From contig JAJYRD010000060.1 of NCBI GenBank assembly GCA_021794275.1, positions 112,708 to 176,707 of the forward strand: a DNA stretch of 64,000 bases, given 5' to 3'. The DNA comes from Pseudomonadota bacterium (lineage in GTDB: Bacteria; Pseudomonadota; Gammaproteobacteria; Acidiferrobacterales; Acidiferrobacteraceae). The notes under the pieces are model-generated. The model did no database searches and was not told the origin of the DNA. It saw only the letters and a list, made by a program, of their open reading frames with translations. The position numbers were made by a program, and so were the translations under genes. This document shows positions 52,732-64,000 of this stretch, in pieces; the first letter of the stretch is position 1, and each line of letters begins with the position of its first letter.

Positions 52732-53031
52732 ATGCTGTATATGATCTTGGGGACGATCGCGGCAGATAGCGGGCCGCGGCGCGAGGCAGCCCGGCCCGCC
52801 CATCTGGATCGCCTTCGCGCCCTGCTGAATGAGGGGCGTCTGGCGTTGGCGGGCCCGTGCCCTGCTGTCGATAGTCCAGACCCGGGGCCTGCCGGGTACA
52901 GCGCAAGCCTCATCGTTGCCGAATTCCCGTCGCTTGCGGCGGCGCGCGCCTGGATTGCCGAGGACCCCTATGTGCAGGCCGCCGTCTACGAGGACGTGAC
53001 CGTGCGACCCTTCCGCCAGGTGCTGCCGTGA
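52732..53031 (+). CDS. YciI family protein
   Basis: 99 aa. Small ferredoxin-like dimer fold related to muconolactone isomerase. Conserved pattern: H-LDRLRALLNEGRLALAGP and the putative active-site Asp in AWIAEDPYVQAAVYEDVTV. ATG 52732 preceded by GGAGAGG; the upstream extension is not homologous. It overlaps bolA by GTGA. Specific reaction unknown. Confidence 0.9.
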   Translation: MLYMILGTIAADSGPRREAARPAHLDRLRALLNEGRLALAGPCPAVDSPDPGPAGYSASLIVAEFPSLAAARAWIAEDPYVQAAVYEDVTVRPFRQVLP

Positions 53032-53288
53032 GCCTGAGGGACGCGATCGAGGCCCGGCTCAAAGAGGCATTCGCGCCTGAAGAGCTCCTGGTGACCGACG
53101 ACTCCCTCCAGCATGTGGGTCACGCCGGGGCGGGCGACGGCGGCCATTACAGTGTCCTGATCGTGAGCGACCGATTCCGCGAACAGGGACTCCTTGAGCG
53201 GCACCGTATGGTCTACGACGCCCTCGCCGCCCTTCGCAAAGAGATCCACGCCCTCTCGATTCGCGCGCTGATCCCCGGAGACATCTGA
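53028..53288 (+). CDS. BolA family protein
   Basis: 86 aa. BolA/IbaG class protein working with monothiol glutaredoxins in iron-sulfur and stress control. MSLRDAIEARLKEAFAPEEL, GHYSVLIVSDRFREQGLLERH (class II KH-like) and VYDALAALRKEIHALSIRAL are typical. The conserved His ligand is in ERHRMVY. GTG start inside the yciI stop. It is 6 bp before ppiC. Confidence 0.92.
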   Translation: MSLRDAIEARLKEAFAPEELLVTDDSLQHVGHAGAGDGGHYSVLIVSDRFREQGLLERHRMVYDALAALRKEIHALSIRALIPGDI

Positions 53289-53294
53289 ACGCCC

Positions 53295-54128
53295 ATGTTA
53301 AGGCCCCATCTTGCGAATCCCTGGCTCCCCTTGGCCGTTCTCGCCGCGGCGCTCCTCGCGGGCTGTCAGCGCCACGTCACGATCGACAAAAGCTCCACGC
53401 TTGCGACCGTCAATGGCGAGCGCATCACCGAGCGTGATTACCACGACTACATACGGGCGCGCGAGCTCCAGGAACCATCGCTGCCCAACAACCCGCAAAC
53501 CCGGAAGGTCGTCCTGAATGAACTCATAAACCGCGTCCTGCTCGCGCAAGCCGCGCGCAAGGCCGGACTCCAGCGCACACCAGCGGTCCACGTGGCCTTG
53601 AAGGAGGACCGCGAGAATATCCTTGCGCGCGCCATGCTAAAGCGCTTCCTGGCGACTCATCGGGTCCCTATGGCAGCCATCAAGGCCCTTTACCGCAAGG
53701 ACGTCCTCACCACCCCACACGAAGAATACGAGGCCCGCAACATCCTCGTTGCAACGCGCACCGAGGCCTTGACCCTCCTCCAAAAACTTCACCGCGGCGT
53801 ACGCTTCTCGGTCCTTGCGCGCCGCTATTCCCTGGACGGCCCTTCCGCCGACAAAGGGGGTGAGCTCGGGTGGTTCGGCGCCGCCGACGTACTCCCATCA
53901 TTCTACCGCGCACTGATCCAATTACGACCCGGCCAGATCGCGCCGGAGCCGATCAAGACGCGCTTTGGCTGGCACATCATCGAACTCCAGGCGAAACGCC
54001 CCTACGCGCCGCCGCCTTTCAGGGCGGTCGAGACCCGCCTCTACCGATCACTGGAACAACAAAGGGTCGATGACATGATGGCGGCGATGCGCAGCAAGGC
54101 GGATATCCGCTACGCCCCGACTTCCTGA
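53295..54128 (+). CDS. PpiC-type peptidyl-prolyl isomerase, lipoprotein
   Basis: 277 aa. Parvulin-type folding factor. Signal peptide with lipobox LLAGC (Cys24); a SurA-like N-terminal chaperone region (VNGERITERDYHDYIRARE) and one parvulin domain (ARNILVATRTEALTLLQKL, ADKGGELGWFGAADVLPSF, IKTRFGWHIIEL). Probably anchored in the membrane facing the periplasm, assisting export of outer-membrane proteins. Last of yciI-bolA-ppiC; convergent with ligA. Confidence 0.93.
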   Translation: MLRPHLANPWLPLAVLAAALLAGCQRHVTIDKSSTLATVNGERITERDYHDYIRARELQEPSLPNNPQTRKVVLNELINRVLLAQAARKAGLQRTPAVHVALKEDRENILARAMLKRFLATHRVPMAAIKALYRKDVLTTPHEEYEARNILVATRTEALTLLQKLHRGVRFSVLARRYSLDGPSADKGGELGWFGAADVLPSFYRALIQLRPGQIAPEPIKTRFGWHIIELQAKRPYAPPPFRAVETRLYRSLEQQRVDDMMAAMRSKADIRYAPTS

Positions 54129-54151
54129 AGAAGGGCGCGTTGGGCGATCGG

Positions 54152-57273
<3,122 letters not shown>

Positions 57274-57276
57274 GCC

Positions 57277-60200
57277 TCAGGCCTCCACAGGCTGCTTGGC
57301 CACCATCCCGAGGGCCTCTTCCATATCGACACTGACGAGCCGCGACACGCCTGCCTCTGCGGTCGTCACGCCAAGCAACACCTCGGCCGCCTCCATCGTG
57401 ATCTTGTTGTGCGTGATGAAAAGGAGCTGGCTCTTTTTGGCGAGTTCCTTCAAGGTCTCTGCGAAGCGCCCCACGTTGGCCTCATCGAGTGGCGCATCGA
57501 CCTCGTCCAGGAAACAAAATGGCGCCGGATTCAAGGCAAACAAGGCAAAAACGAGCGATACGGCGACCAGCGCCTTCTCACCGCCCGACAGCAGATGGAT
57601 GGTGCTGTTGCGTTTGCCAGGGGGGCGAGCCATGACGGTCACCCCGGTCTCCAGCAGGTCATCGCTGCTCAGCAGAAGCTGCGCCTCGCCGCCGCCAAAG
57701 AGTCGTGGGAAAAACGCCTTGAAATCCTCGTTGACCCGCTCGAACGTCTCCTTGAACCGACTGCGCGTCTCCCGATCGATCTTGCGGATCGCCTCGTCCA
57801 AGAGGGCCACCGCCTCGGCCAGATCCGCGTGTTGGGTGTCCAGAAACTCCTTACGCCGCGACTGCTCTTCGAATTCCTCGATGGCCATGAGATTGACAGC
57901 CCCGAGCTTAGTGATGCGTTCACCGATTTCGGCGAGCTCGCGTTCAAGGGCAGCTAGATCGACATCGCAGCCCAAGGTCTGCGCGAGTTGCCCGATATCA
58001 TCCGTCACGCCCTGGGCGCGAAGGCCTTCTATAAGCGCATCGCGGCGCACGGCAAGCTCATGTGCGACAAGCCGCTTCCTGTTCAATGCCTCCTGCGCCT
58101 CGCGCACGGCCGCATCCACGCCGTGGCGAAGGCCCTCTGCCCTCCGCAGGGCTTGCTCTTTCCCGGCCAGATCCTGCTCCGAGGAGACGAGCGCGGCCTG
58201 CGCTATCGACCGCTCTTCAAGCAGCCGGTCGAGGTCCTGCTTGGGCGCCTGCTCGGCGGCCAGCGCCTCCTCGATCTGGCGCGCCACGCCCGCCCGGCGC
58301 TCCGCGAGGCGCCCAAGCTCCGCCCGGGCCCGTGTGAGTCGCTCGCGCAAACCCTCACGAGCGGTGCTCGCCTGCTGGAGCGACATCGCGAGTCTATGTC
58401 GCTTCTCGCCTACCGTGCGCAAAGCCGTACGCGCGCGCTCGAGCGCCGCCTGGTGCGTCTCGCGCTCTTTGCCGAGGGCCGCGAGCGCCGCTTCACTTTG
58501 CGCCGCCGCCTCACGCGCCCGACTTTCCTCGAGCGCCGCTCGCTCGCGCTCCACGCTGCACGCACCGAACTCCTTTTTGACTTCCTCGAGCTCCGCAAGC
58601 AGCCGGCTGTGGCGTGCGGCACGGCTCCGCTCCTCCGCCTGCGCCCGCTCGAGCGCCCCGTGCGCCTTCGTGCGCGCATCGGCACAGCGGTCCAAGGCGC
58701 GGCGCGCCTCGGTGCGCTGCCCTTCGAGAATCTGGAGCTCGGCGCGCGCGCTGTCACGCGAGCGCTCGGCGCGCGCAAGCGCCTCGCGAGCGCCCGCCTC
58801 GCGGCGCGCCCACTCGGTGATCTCCCGCTCGCGCGCCAGAACGCCGGCACGCTCGTCGTTTTCGCCCGCGAAACTTATGACATCGCGCCCGACGCATACC
58901 CCGTCCGGTGTGACCAGCGTCTCGTTCACCGAAAGCCCAGCGCGCTCGGCCAGCGCCTGCGCAAGCGACGCGACCGGTCGGGCCCCTCCAAAGAGGCCGC
59001 CGACCGGAAAGGGCGCACGGACCTTCGCGCCGAGCCCTGCGGACATGTCCTCGTCGCCCGCCCCTTGCGGCTCAAACAACACGACCGGAGTCTTTTCAAG
59101 TGGCGCGACCCGTTCCGCCGTCACGGTGCCCAAAGGCACGCATACCGCCGCAATCTTGGTTCCGAGCCAACGCTCGACGGCGCGCTCCCATCCGCTATCG
59201 ACATCCAGACGCGTGGCGAGCCGCGGCGCATCCGAAAGGCCATGCTCGCGCGTCCAGCGGCCCAAGACCTCGTGGCCCGTGCGCAAGGCCTGCGCCTGCA
59301 CCCCGCGCAAGGACGCAAGCCGGGCCTCGGCGGCCTTCACGGTACCCGCCTGCTCGGCAACCTCATGGCTTGCCTTTTCGAGGGACTGCCGCTGGGCGAC
59401 CACGCGCTCCTCGAGGCCGCTCAGTCGCTCCTTGGCGTCCTCATAATCCCGATCGGCCAATTCCGAGGCCTCAGTGAGCGAAGCCAGGCCCGCCGCCTCT
59501 GCGGCAGCCACACCCTGGGCCTCCCCCTCAAGACGCGTCTTGCGGCGCCCGAGCTCCTCGCCACGGGCGGTCAGCCGCGCCATTTCGCTACGGGCTGCGG
59601 CACTCGCCCGCACAGGTCCCTGAGCCTCGAGCCCCGCCGCCTCGAATGACCGCCTCCAGGCATCCAGGACGCCCTCGGCTTCGCGCTGAGCCTGACCTGC
59701 CACGCGCTCCTCGGCGAGCGCCTCTTCCTGCGCCGGGGCGAGTGCCGCGATCTCCTGCGACAGCGCCTGCTCGCGCGCGGCGTCCGTCGCCAACTCCTTC
59801 TCCAGGCGATCGCATTGGGTCACGATATTCTGCTGTTCGGCGCGCCGTTCCGAGACCAAGGCACGGGCGTGTGCGATCTCCTGTTCGCGTCGGGTCACCT
59901 CCGCGCTCGCCGCATAGGCCCGCTCACGCACGACGCGTAGCGCCTCGGCGGCCTCATCCCGCGCGACGTGCAGCCCCTCGGTCTCGGTCTCCAGGGCCCG
60001 CTGTCTGGCCATTTCGGCCTCGACCCCCGTCACCGCCTGCGCAACGGCGGCTTCGGCGCCCACGATCTCTTGCGTCAGGTGACGAAACCTCGCACCGGCC
60101 AAGGACAGTCGCAGCTCGCGCTCACGCTCACGCCACACCTTGTAGTTCTGGGCGGCCGCCGACTGCCGCTTCAATCGATTGAGTTGGGTCTCGAGTTCGC

Positions 60201-60795
60201 CCCGGGTGTCGTCCAATCGCTCCAGGTTCTCGCGTACATGCCGCAGACGGTTTTCCGTCTCCCTCCGCCGCTCCTTGTAGCGCGAGATGCCTGCGGCCTC
60301 CTCAAGAAAGAGCCGCAGATCCTCCGGCCGCGCCTCGACGATCCGCGAGATCATCCCCTGCTCGATGATGGAGTAGGCGCGCGGCCCAAGACCCGTCCCG
60401 AGAAAAAGATCCGTGATGTCCTTTCTGCGACAGCGCGTCTTGTTCAAGAAATAATCCGACGAGCCGTCGCGTGAGGCCTCGCGCCGCACGACGATCTCCG
60501 CATAACGGGCATACTCACCGGCGGCCCGGCCTTCGCTGTTGTCGAACACGAGTTCGACCGAAGCCTGACTCACGGGCTTGCGGCTCGTCGACCCGCTGAA
60601 GATCACATCAGCCAGCGTGTCGCCGCGCAGATGGCGCGCCGAACTTTCGCCCATGACCCACCGCACGGCATCTATGATGTTGGACTTGCCGCAGCCGTTC
60701 GGCCCTACGATGCCAACGAGGTTGGCGGCCACGGGCACGGTGGTCGGGTCGACAAAGGACTTAAAGCCCGCGAGCTTGATCTTCTTTAAGCGCAT
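57277..60795 (-). CDS. smc: Chromosome partition protein Smc
   Basis: 1172 aa. ABC-type ATPase of the condensin-like Smc-ScpAB complex. Walker A GPNGCGKS (residues 31-38), Q-loop and long coiled coils (many Glu/Arg/Ala heptads). The hinge is at ~500-650 (PRLATRLDVDSGWERAVERW, GDEDMSAGLGAKVRAPFPVG). The second coil ends in the signature LLSGGEKALVAVSLVFALF and Walker B CFLDEVDAPLDEANV. It pairs with scpA-scpB in this window; MukB would not be expected. Confidence 0.97.
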   Translation of the reverse strand: MRLKKIKLAGFKSFVDPTTVPVAANLVGIVGPNGCGKSNIIDAVRWVMGESSARHLRGDTLADVIFSGSTSRKPVSQASVELVFDNSEGRAAGEYARYAEIVVRREASRDGSSDYFLNKTRCRRKDITDLFLGTGLGPRAYSIIEQGMISRIVEARPEDLRLFLEEAAGISRYKERRRETENRLRHVRENLERLDDTRGELETQLNRLKRQSAAAQNYKVWRERERELRLSLAGARFRHLTQEIVGAEAAVAQAVTGVEAEMARQRALETETEGLHVARDEAAEALRVVRERAYAASAEVTRREQEIAHARALVSERRAEQQNIVTQCDRLEKELATDAAREQALSQEIAALAPAQEEALAEERVAGQAQREAEGVLDAWRRSFEAAGLEAQGPVRASAAARSEMARLTARGEELGRRKTRLEGEAQGVAAAEAAGLASLTEASELADRDYEDAKERLSGLEERVVAQRQSLEKASHEVAEQAGTVKAAEARLASLRGVQAQALRTGHEVLGRWTREHGLSDAPRLATRLDVDSGWERAVERWLGTKIAAVCVPLGTVTAERVAPLEKTPVVLFEPQGAGDEDMSAGLGAKVRAPFPVGGLFGGARPVASLAQALAERAGLSVNETLVTPDGVCVGRDVISFAGENDERAGVLAREREITEWARREAGAREALARAERSRDSARAELQILEGQRTEARRALDRCADARTKAHGALERAQAEERSRAARHSRLLAELEEVKKEFGACSVERERAALEESRAREAAAQSEAALAALGKERETHQAALERARTALRTVGEKRHRLAMSLQQASTAREGLRERLTRARAELGRLAERRAGVARQIEEALAAEQAPKQDLDRLLEERSIAQAALVSSEQDLAGKEQALRRAEGLRHGVDAAVREAQEALNRKRLVAHELAVRRDALIEGLRAQGVTDDIGQLAQTLGCDVDLAALERELAEIGERITKLGAVNLMAIEEFEEQSRRKEFLDTQHADLAEAVALLDEAIRKIDRETRSRFKETFERVNEDFKAFFPRLFGGGEAQLLLSSDDLLETGVTVMARPPGKRNSTIHLLSGGEKALVAVSLVFALFALNPAPFCFLDEVDAPLDEANVGRFAETLKELAKKSQLLFITHNKITMEAAEVLLGVTTAEAGVSRLVSVDMEEALGMVAKQPVEA

Positions 60796-60849
60796 GACAC
60801 ATCGGGATAGGCTACAATGGGCTGCAAAGCTAGCACATTAGAGACGGAA

Positions 60850-61233
60850 ATGCCTACCGAACCCACCAAGCGACTCGACACCTTCGCGAACCCCAACCCC
60901 GAACGGGACTATCAGATCGAAATCCGTATCCCGGAGTTCACATGCCTCTGCCCCAAGACCGGACAACCCGATTTTGCGGAGCTTGAGCTCGTCTACGTCC
61001 CCGATGAGGCTTGCATCGAGCTGAAGTCCCTTAAGCTTTACATCTGGTCCTATCGCAACGAGGGGGCCTTTCATGAGGCCGTCACCAACCGCATCCTAGA
61101 CGACCTTGTTGCCGCCACCATCCCCCGCTATATGGAGCTCACGGCGCGATTCAATGTCCGTGGCGGCCTCTACACGACGGTGGTGGCCCGTCATGGACAG
61201 CCACCGGCCGGGCTTGAGCGGGCCGGCGTCTAG
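60850..61233 (+). CDS. queF: 7-cyano-7-deazaguanine (preQ0) reductase
   Basis: 127 aa, single-domain type. Reduces preQ0 to preQ1 with NADPH in queuosine synthesis. Catalytic Cys34 and Asp41 in [13 protein letters not shown]; QueF motif [20 protein letters not shown], with the conserved Glu/His at the end; [10 protein letters not shown]. Start ATG 60850 after GAGACGGA. It is divergent from smc, with a -10-like TACAAT at 60813-60818. Confidence 0.95.
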   Translation: MPTEPTKRLDTFANPNPERDYQIEIRIPEFTCLCPKTGQPDFAELELVYVPDEACIELKSLKLYIWSYRNEGAFHEAVTNRILDDLVAATIPRYMELTARFNVRGGLYTTVVARHGQPPAGLERAGV

Positions 61234-61236
61234 AGA

Positions 61237-62502
61237 GTGCCTCGGGAGCGCCTTTTTCTCGGGATCGACCTCGGGACATCAGGCATACGCATCGGCATAC
61301 TGGACGACACCGGGCGCCGACGCGGCGTCTTGGGGCAGGCGTGGCCCGCCGGTCAATCCCTGAACCCGTCCACATGGCTGCGCCACGCCCTGCGCCTCAT
61401 AGCCCAGGTCCGGCAGCGATGGCCATCCACGGAGATCGCCGCGATCGCGATTGATGGGACCTCGGGAACGACCTTTCTTTGCGACACCACAAGCGGCCGT
61501 CCGCTTACGCCGGTCCTGGCCTACAACGACGGCCGGGCGACGTCTGAGGCCGCAGCGCTTGCCGCAGGCGGCCTCGCCGAGGGCGCCGCATCCGGTCCGT
61601 ACGGGGGGCCCGCCAAACTCTTGTGGCTGACTCGGCATTGCGCACCGCCCGCGGGAGCCGGGGTCACGGCGCAGGCGCCCTGGCTTACGGGTATCCTTCT
61701 CGGCCACCATCGGCTCATGGACGAACACAACGCCCTAAAGCTCGGTTTCGAAGGGACATGGACTCAGGTCTTGCGCGAGAAACCCTTGGCCGCGCGTCTC
61801 CCGCGCGTCGTGCCGGCAGCCACACCACTTGGATCTCTCTGTCGGCCCTTCACCCGCCGCCTGGGCCTGCGTTGGGCGCCGCTCATAGTCGCCGGCACCA
61901 CCGACAGCACGGCCGCCTTCCTGGCGCTCGGATCGCTCCCTGTCGGCTGCGGTGTCAGTTCCCTCGGATCCACGCTGGTCCTGAAGATCGAAAGCGCGCG
62001 CCCCATCTCAGTTCCAGAATTCGGCATATACAGCCATAGGCTGACCAAGACCTGGCTCGTGGGTGGAGCCTCCAATAGCGGCGCGGCGGTGCTCGCCCAC
62101 TACTTCGACCGGCCGACCCTGGCACGACTCTCGGCCACGCTTCCGCTTGCGACGTCGCCGCGGCTCGACTACTACCCGCTCCTCGCGCCTGGCGAGCGGT
62201 TTCCCCTGAACGATCCACGGCTTGCCCCGCGCCTCTCCCCACGCCCCAAGGACGATCGCCTGTTCCTTCAGGGACTGTTCGAGGGTCTCGCCGCCATTGA
62301 GGCGCGCGGCTACGCGCTGCTCGCCCGCTACGGGGCCCCACGCTTGCAGAGGGTCGTCACAACGGGGGGCGGCGCGGCCAACGGTGCATGGCGCGCGATC
62401 CGCGAACAGGCGCTCAAGGTCCCGGTGAGTCTCGCAGCCGATCTCCCGGCCGCCTTGGGGGCCGCGCGGCTTGCGCGGGCGGGCTGGCTCAAGACGCGCT
62501 AA
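61237..62502 (+). CDS. FGGY-family sugar kinase, putative D-ribulokinase
   Basis: 421 aa. N-terminal FLGIDLGTSGIRIGILDD (phosphate 1), AIAIDGTSGTTFLCD, VLAYNDGRA, then the C-terminal domain with VVAGTTDSTAAFLALG and VVTTGGGAANGAW. It is shorter than xylulokinase or glycerol kinase (~480-500), like the small cyanobacterial/plant D-ribulose kinases, hence the call. Start GTG 61237, 4 bp after queF. Substrate needs assay. Confidence 0.82.
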   Translation: MPRERLFLGIDLGTSGIRIGILDDTGRRRGVLGQAWPAGQSLNPSTWLRHALRLIAQVRQRWPSTEIAAIAIDGTSGTTFLCDTTSGRPLTPVLAYNDGRATSEAAALAAGGLAEGAASGPYGGPAKLLWLTRHCAPPAGAGVTAQAPWLTGILLGHHRLMDEHNALKLGFEGTWTQVLREKPLAARLPRVVPAATPLGSLCRPFTRRLGLRWAPLIVAGTTDSTAAFLALGSLPVGCGVSSLGSTLVLKIESARPISVPEFGIYSHRLTKTWLVGGASNSGAAVLAHYFDRPTLARLSATLPLATSPRLDYYPLLAPGERFPLNDPRLAPRLSPRPKDDRLFLQGLFEGLAAIEARGYALLARYGAPRLQRVVTTGGGAANGAWRAIREQALKVPVSLAADLPAALGAARLARAGWLKTR

Positions 62503-62611
62503 AAGGCACCAGGACCCTCATTTTCCTTTGGACAGATGAGCGCTCGTACATTAACGTATACTAAACTCTCGGAAAACATCAGGGCGTCTTTCGCATAAGA
62601 GGAACTGCTTT

Positions 62612-63880
62612 ATGTCAATGCCCGACCTGGGCGATTCTATAAGCGTCCCGAGTCGAGCCGCACTCCAACAGACCGTGGCGACGCGCATGGCGCTTGGCAA
62701 GCGCTTCGGAGTCATATTGTGCGATATCGACCGCTTCAAGCTCATAAATTACAGCCTCGGGCGTGAATTCGCCGATCGAGTACTACGCCAGGTGGCGCAG
62801 GTGCTGCGCGACGTTCTCGGACCCGACGCCTCCATAGGCCGATGGGGCGGCCCGGAATTCCTCTGCGTCGTCAATGAAACAGGCAAGGTCGACACACTCG
62901 TCGAGCGGCTGCGCCAACGCATCGAACGGCTCGTCATCCTATCGAAGACGAGCCGCATCCACATAACGGCAAGCTTTGGGGTTGCGAGCTTTCCGCAAGA
63001 CGGGGGCGGACCCACCGATCTCCTGAACGCGGTCGAGGCCGCGCTCTATCACGCCAAGGGATCGGGTCGCAATCGCGTGGTGCGCGCAACGACCGTGCAA
63101 AAACGCGTGCTCGGCATGGGCGCCGCCCTCGAGGCGGCGCTCCACGAGCAGCGCATCATCGCCGCCTACCAGCCCATCATCAACCTGCAAACAGGGCGCG
63201 TCGTGGCCGAAGAAGCGCTCGCGCGCATGCGTCTGCCCGACGGGCGGGTGCTCGCTGCCGAGGAATTCATAGAGGTCTCCCAGCACCTCCAACTCACCTA
63301 CAAAATCGATCAGAGCGTCATCCGCGCGACCCTCGAGCGATGCATCGCGTCCCTGAATGACAGCGCACCGCTCGTGCATTTCGTCAATATCTCGGCCGAC
63401 CTCTTGCGGCATCCCGAAGCGGTCCAAGACCTGCTTGCCCTCGTGACCAAATATTGCGAGACGTGCCTACAGCAAGGAGACGCGAGCAGGGCGCTCGTAC
63501 TCGAACTCACCGAGCGCGAGCTCTTCGGGGATAGTCAGAACGCCCGCGAAATGCTCATGAGCTTCGTGGACGCCGGCCTGAAACTCGCCCTGGACGACTT
63601 CGGACGCGGCTACTCGTCCTTTCAGTACCTCGCGGACCTGCCCTTCTCCTTCCTGAAGTTAGAAGGGAGTCTCGTAAGCCGTATACAGGAACCCACCGTC
63701 CGCGCCATCATTCAGGGCATACAGCGCATAGCCGAGCAACTGAAGATCACGACACTCGCCGAAGGCATAGAGACCACCGAAACGGCGGCCATCATCAAGG
63801 ATCTCGGCATAGACTGGGCGCAGGGCTACCTCTACGGCCGGGCGACCGAATGGCCGGCGATTGCCGCCGGCCACCCCTGA
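62612..63880 (+). CDS. GGDEF-EAL protein with altered GGDEF (GGPEF)
   Basis: 422 aa. The GGDEF-like domain has CDIDRFKLIN intact but the signature reads RWGGPEF, where Pro replaces the catalytic Asp, so cyclase activity is doubtful. The EAL domain keeps EALAR, FVNIS, LELTERE, LDDFGRGYSSFQYL, AEGIET and QGYLYG; the KID motif reads KLEG (Asp to Glu). It is a paralogue of the protein at 38334-39632. Upstream TATACT (62557-62562) is a possible -10. It lies beside soxZ, on the opposite strand, and may bind or degrade c-di-GMP. Confidence 0.86.
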   Translation: MSMPDLGDSISVPSRAALQQTVATRMALGKRFGVILCDIDRFKLINYSLGREFADRVLRQVAQVLRDVLGPDASIGRWGGPEFLCVVNETGKVDTLVERLRQRIERLVILSKTSRIHITASFGVASFPQDGGGPTDLLNAVEAALYHAKGSGRNRVVRATTVQKRVLGMGAALEAALHEQRIIAAYQPIINLQTGRVVAEEALARMRLPDGRVLAAEEFIEVSQHLQLTYKIDQSVIRATLERCIASLNDSAPLVHFVNISADLLRHPEAVQDLLALVTKYCETCLQQGDASRALVLELTERELFGDSQNAREMLMSFVDAGLKLALDDFGRGYSSFQYLADLPFSFLKLEGSLVSRIQEPTVRAIIQGIQRIAEQLKITTLAEGIETTETAAIIKDLGIDWAQGYLYGRATEWPAIAAGHP

Positions 63881-63886
63881 TCCCTC

Positions 63887-64000
63887 CTAGCTCACATGGG
63901 TTTGGGCGTGCCCGGTCATGCCCTCGTTGTCGATCCAGTCGACGGTGACGAGATCGCCTTTCTTCGTGTGCGTGAGCTTCACGGCGATGAGCGGGTCCTT
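63887..64000 (-). CDS. soxZ: SoxZ, C-terminal fragment (runs off the window)
   Basis: 37 codons plus stop, read from the window edge: DPLIAVKLTHTKKGD, then DWIDNEGMTGHAQTHVS. This matches the C-terminal beta-strand of SoxZ, which with SoxY carries sulfur intermediates in the periplasmic thiosulfate-oxidising complex. Stop TAG at 63887-63889. The rest of a sox operon should lie beyond 64000. Confidence 0.75.
   Translation of the reverse strand, partial: KDPLIAVKLTHTKKGDLVTVDWIDNEGMTGHAQTHVS

Overview
This is 64 kb of a GC-rich bacterial chromosome. It is gene-dense and almost entirely core metabolism and housekeeping. Gene content and order point to the Gammaproteobacteria: icd divergent from rluE-nudJ-mnmA and then purB; smc-zipA-ligA; rnm-yciO-M50 protease-trpS-scpA-scpB-rluB; rpsP-rimM-trmD-rplS. 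The last genes are a c-di-GMP protein and the end of soxZ, so the organism very likely oxidises reduced sulfur. An Acidiferrobacter-like chemolithotroph would fit, but that is inference from gene content and not a database match. No tRNA, rRNA or CRISPR array was seen.

Layout. 1-4.6 kb (minus): a tripartite RND efflux operon, outer membrane factor then adaptor then pump, with the pump cut by the window edge. 4.6-10.0 kb: icd, divergent rluE-nudJ-mnmA in overlapping frames, a uracil-DNA-glycosylase-family gene on the opposite strand where E. coli has hflD, then purB. 10.0-15.1 kb: cbpA-cbpM, a zinc-ribbon protein, a phospholipase D-VTT fusion coupled to an endonuclease/exonuclease/phosphatase-fold protein, and a CDGSH protein. 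15.1-20.3 kb: ilvD, an RluF-like pseudouridine synthase, pyrD, and DUF3579 and DUF1015 proteins. 20.3-25.0 kb: a divergent CsrA-like protein, a 178-bp MITE with perfect ends and a 7-bp target duplication, an esterase, and aguA-aguB (agmatine to putrescine) followed by rsmB.

25.0-27.0 kb is the one decayed accessory patch. It holds an ISAzo13-type transposase fragment, a rhodanese-like protein without its catalytic cysteine, and a frameshifted AbrB-type antitoxin behind an 18-bp perfect palindrome. 27.0-32.3 kb: dedA, a cold shock gene, a type I-beta DAHP synthase, and dacB-gltA. 32.6-36.1 kb is an osmotic-stress operon, otsB-mscS-otsA, with every junction overlapping and a possible leader peptide in front. 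36.2-40.8 kb: rep, a GGDEF-EAL protein with a degenerate cyclase domain, and a patatin.

40.9-51.8 kb is mostly one long minus-strand series: rnm, yciO, an M50 protease, trpS, scpA, scpB, rluB, a COG2231 glycosylase, mlaA, rpsP, rimM, trmD, rplS and xerD. It is interrupted by a 329-bp gap with its own promoter between rimM and trmD. 51.8-54.1 kb (plus): an unknown protein, then yciI-bolA-ppiC. 54.2-60.8 kb (minus): smc-zipA-ligA. 60.8-64.0 kb: queF, a small FGGY kinase of the D-ribulokinase type, a second degenerate-GGDEF/EAL protein, and soxZ running off the end.

I found no wholly new system. The points most worth a second look are the MITE, the CsrA-like protein with an insertion, the ots-mscS operon with its leader ORF, the two c-di-GMP proteins with altered GGDEF motifs, and promoters placed so that rep and the esterase would be leaderless.
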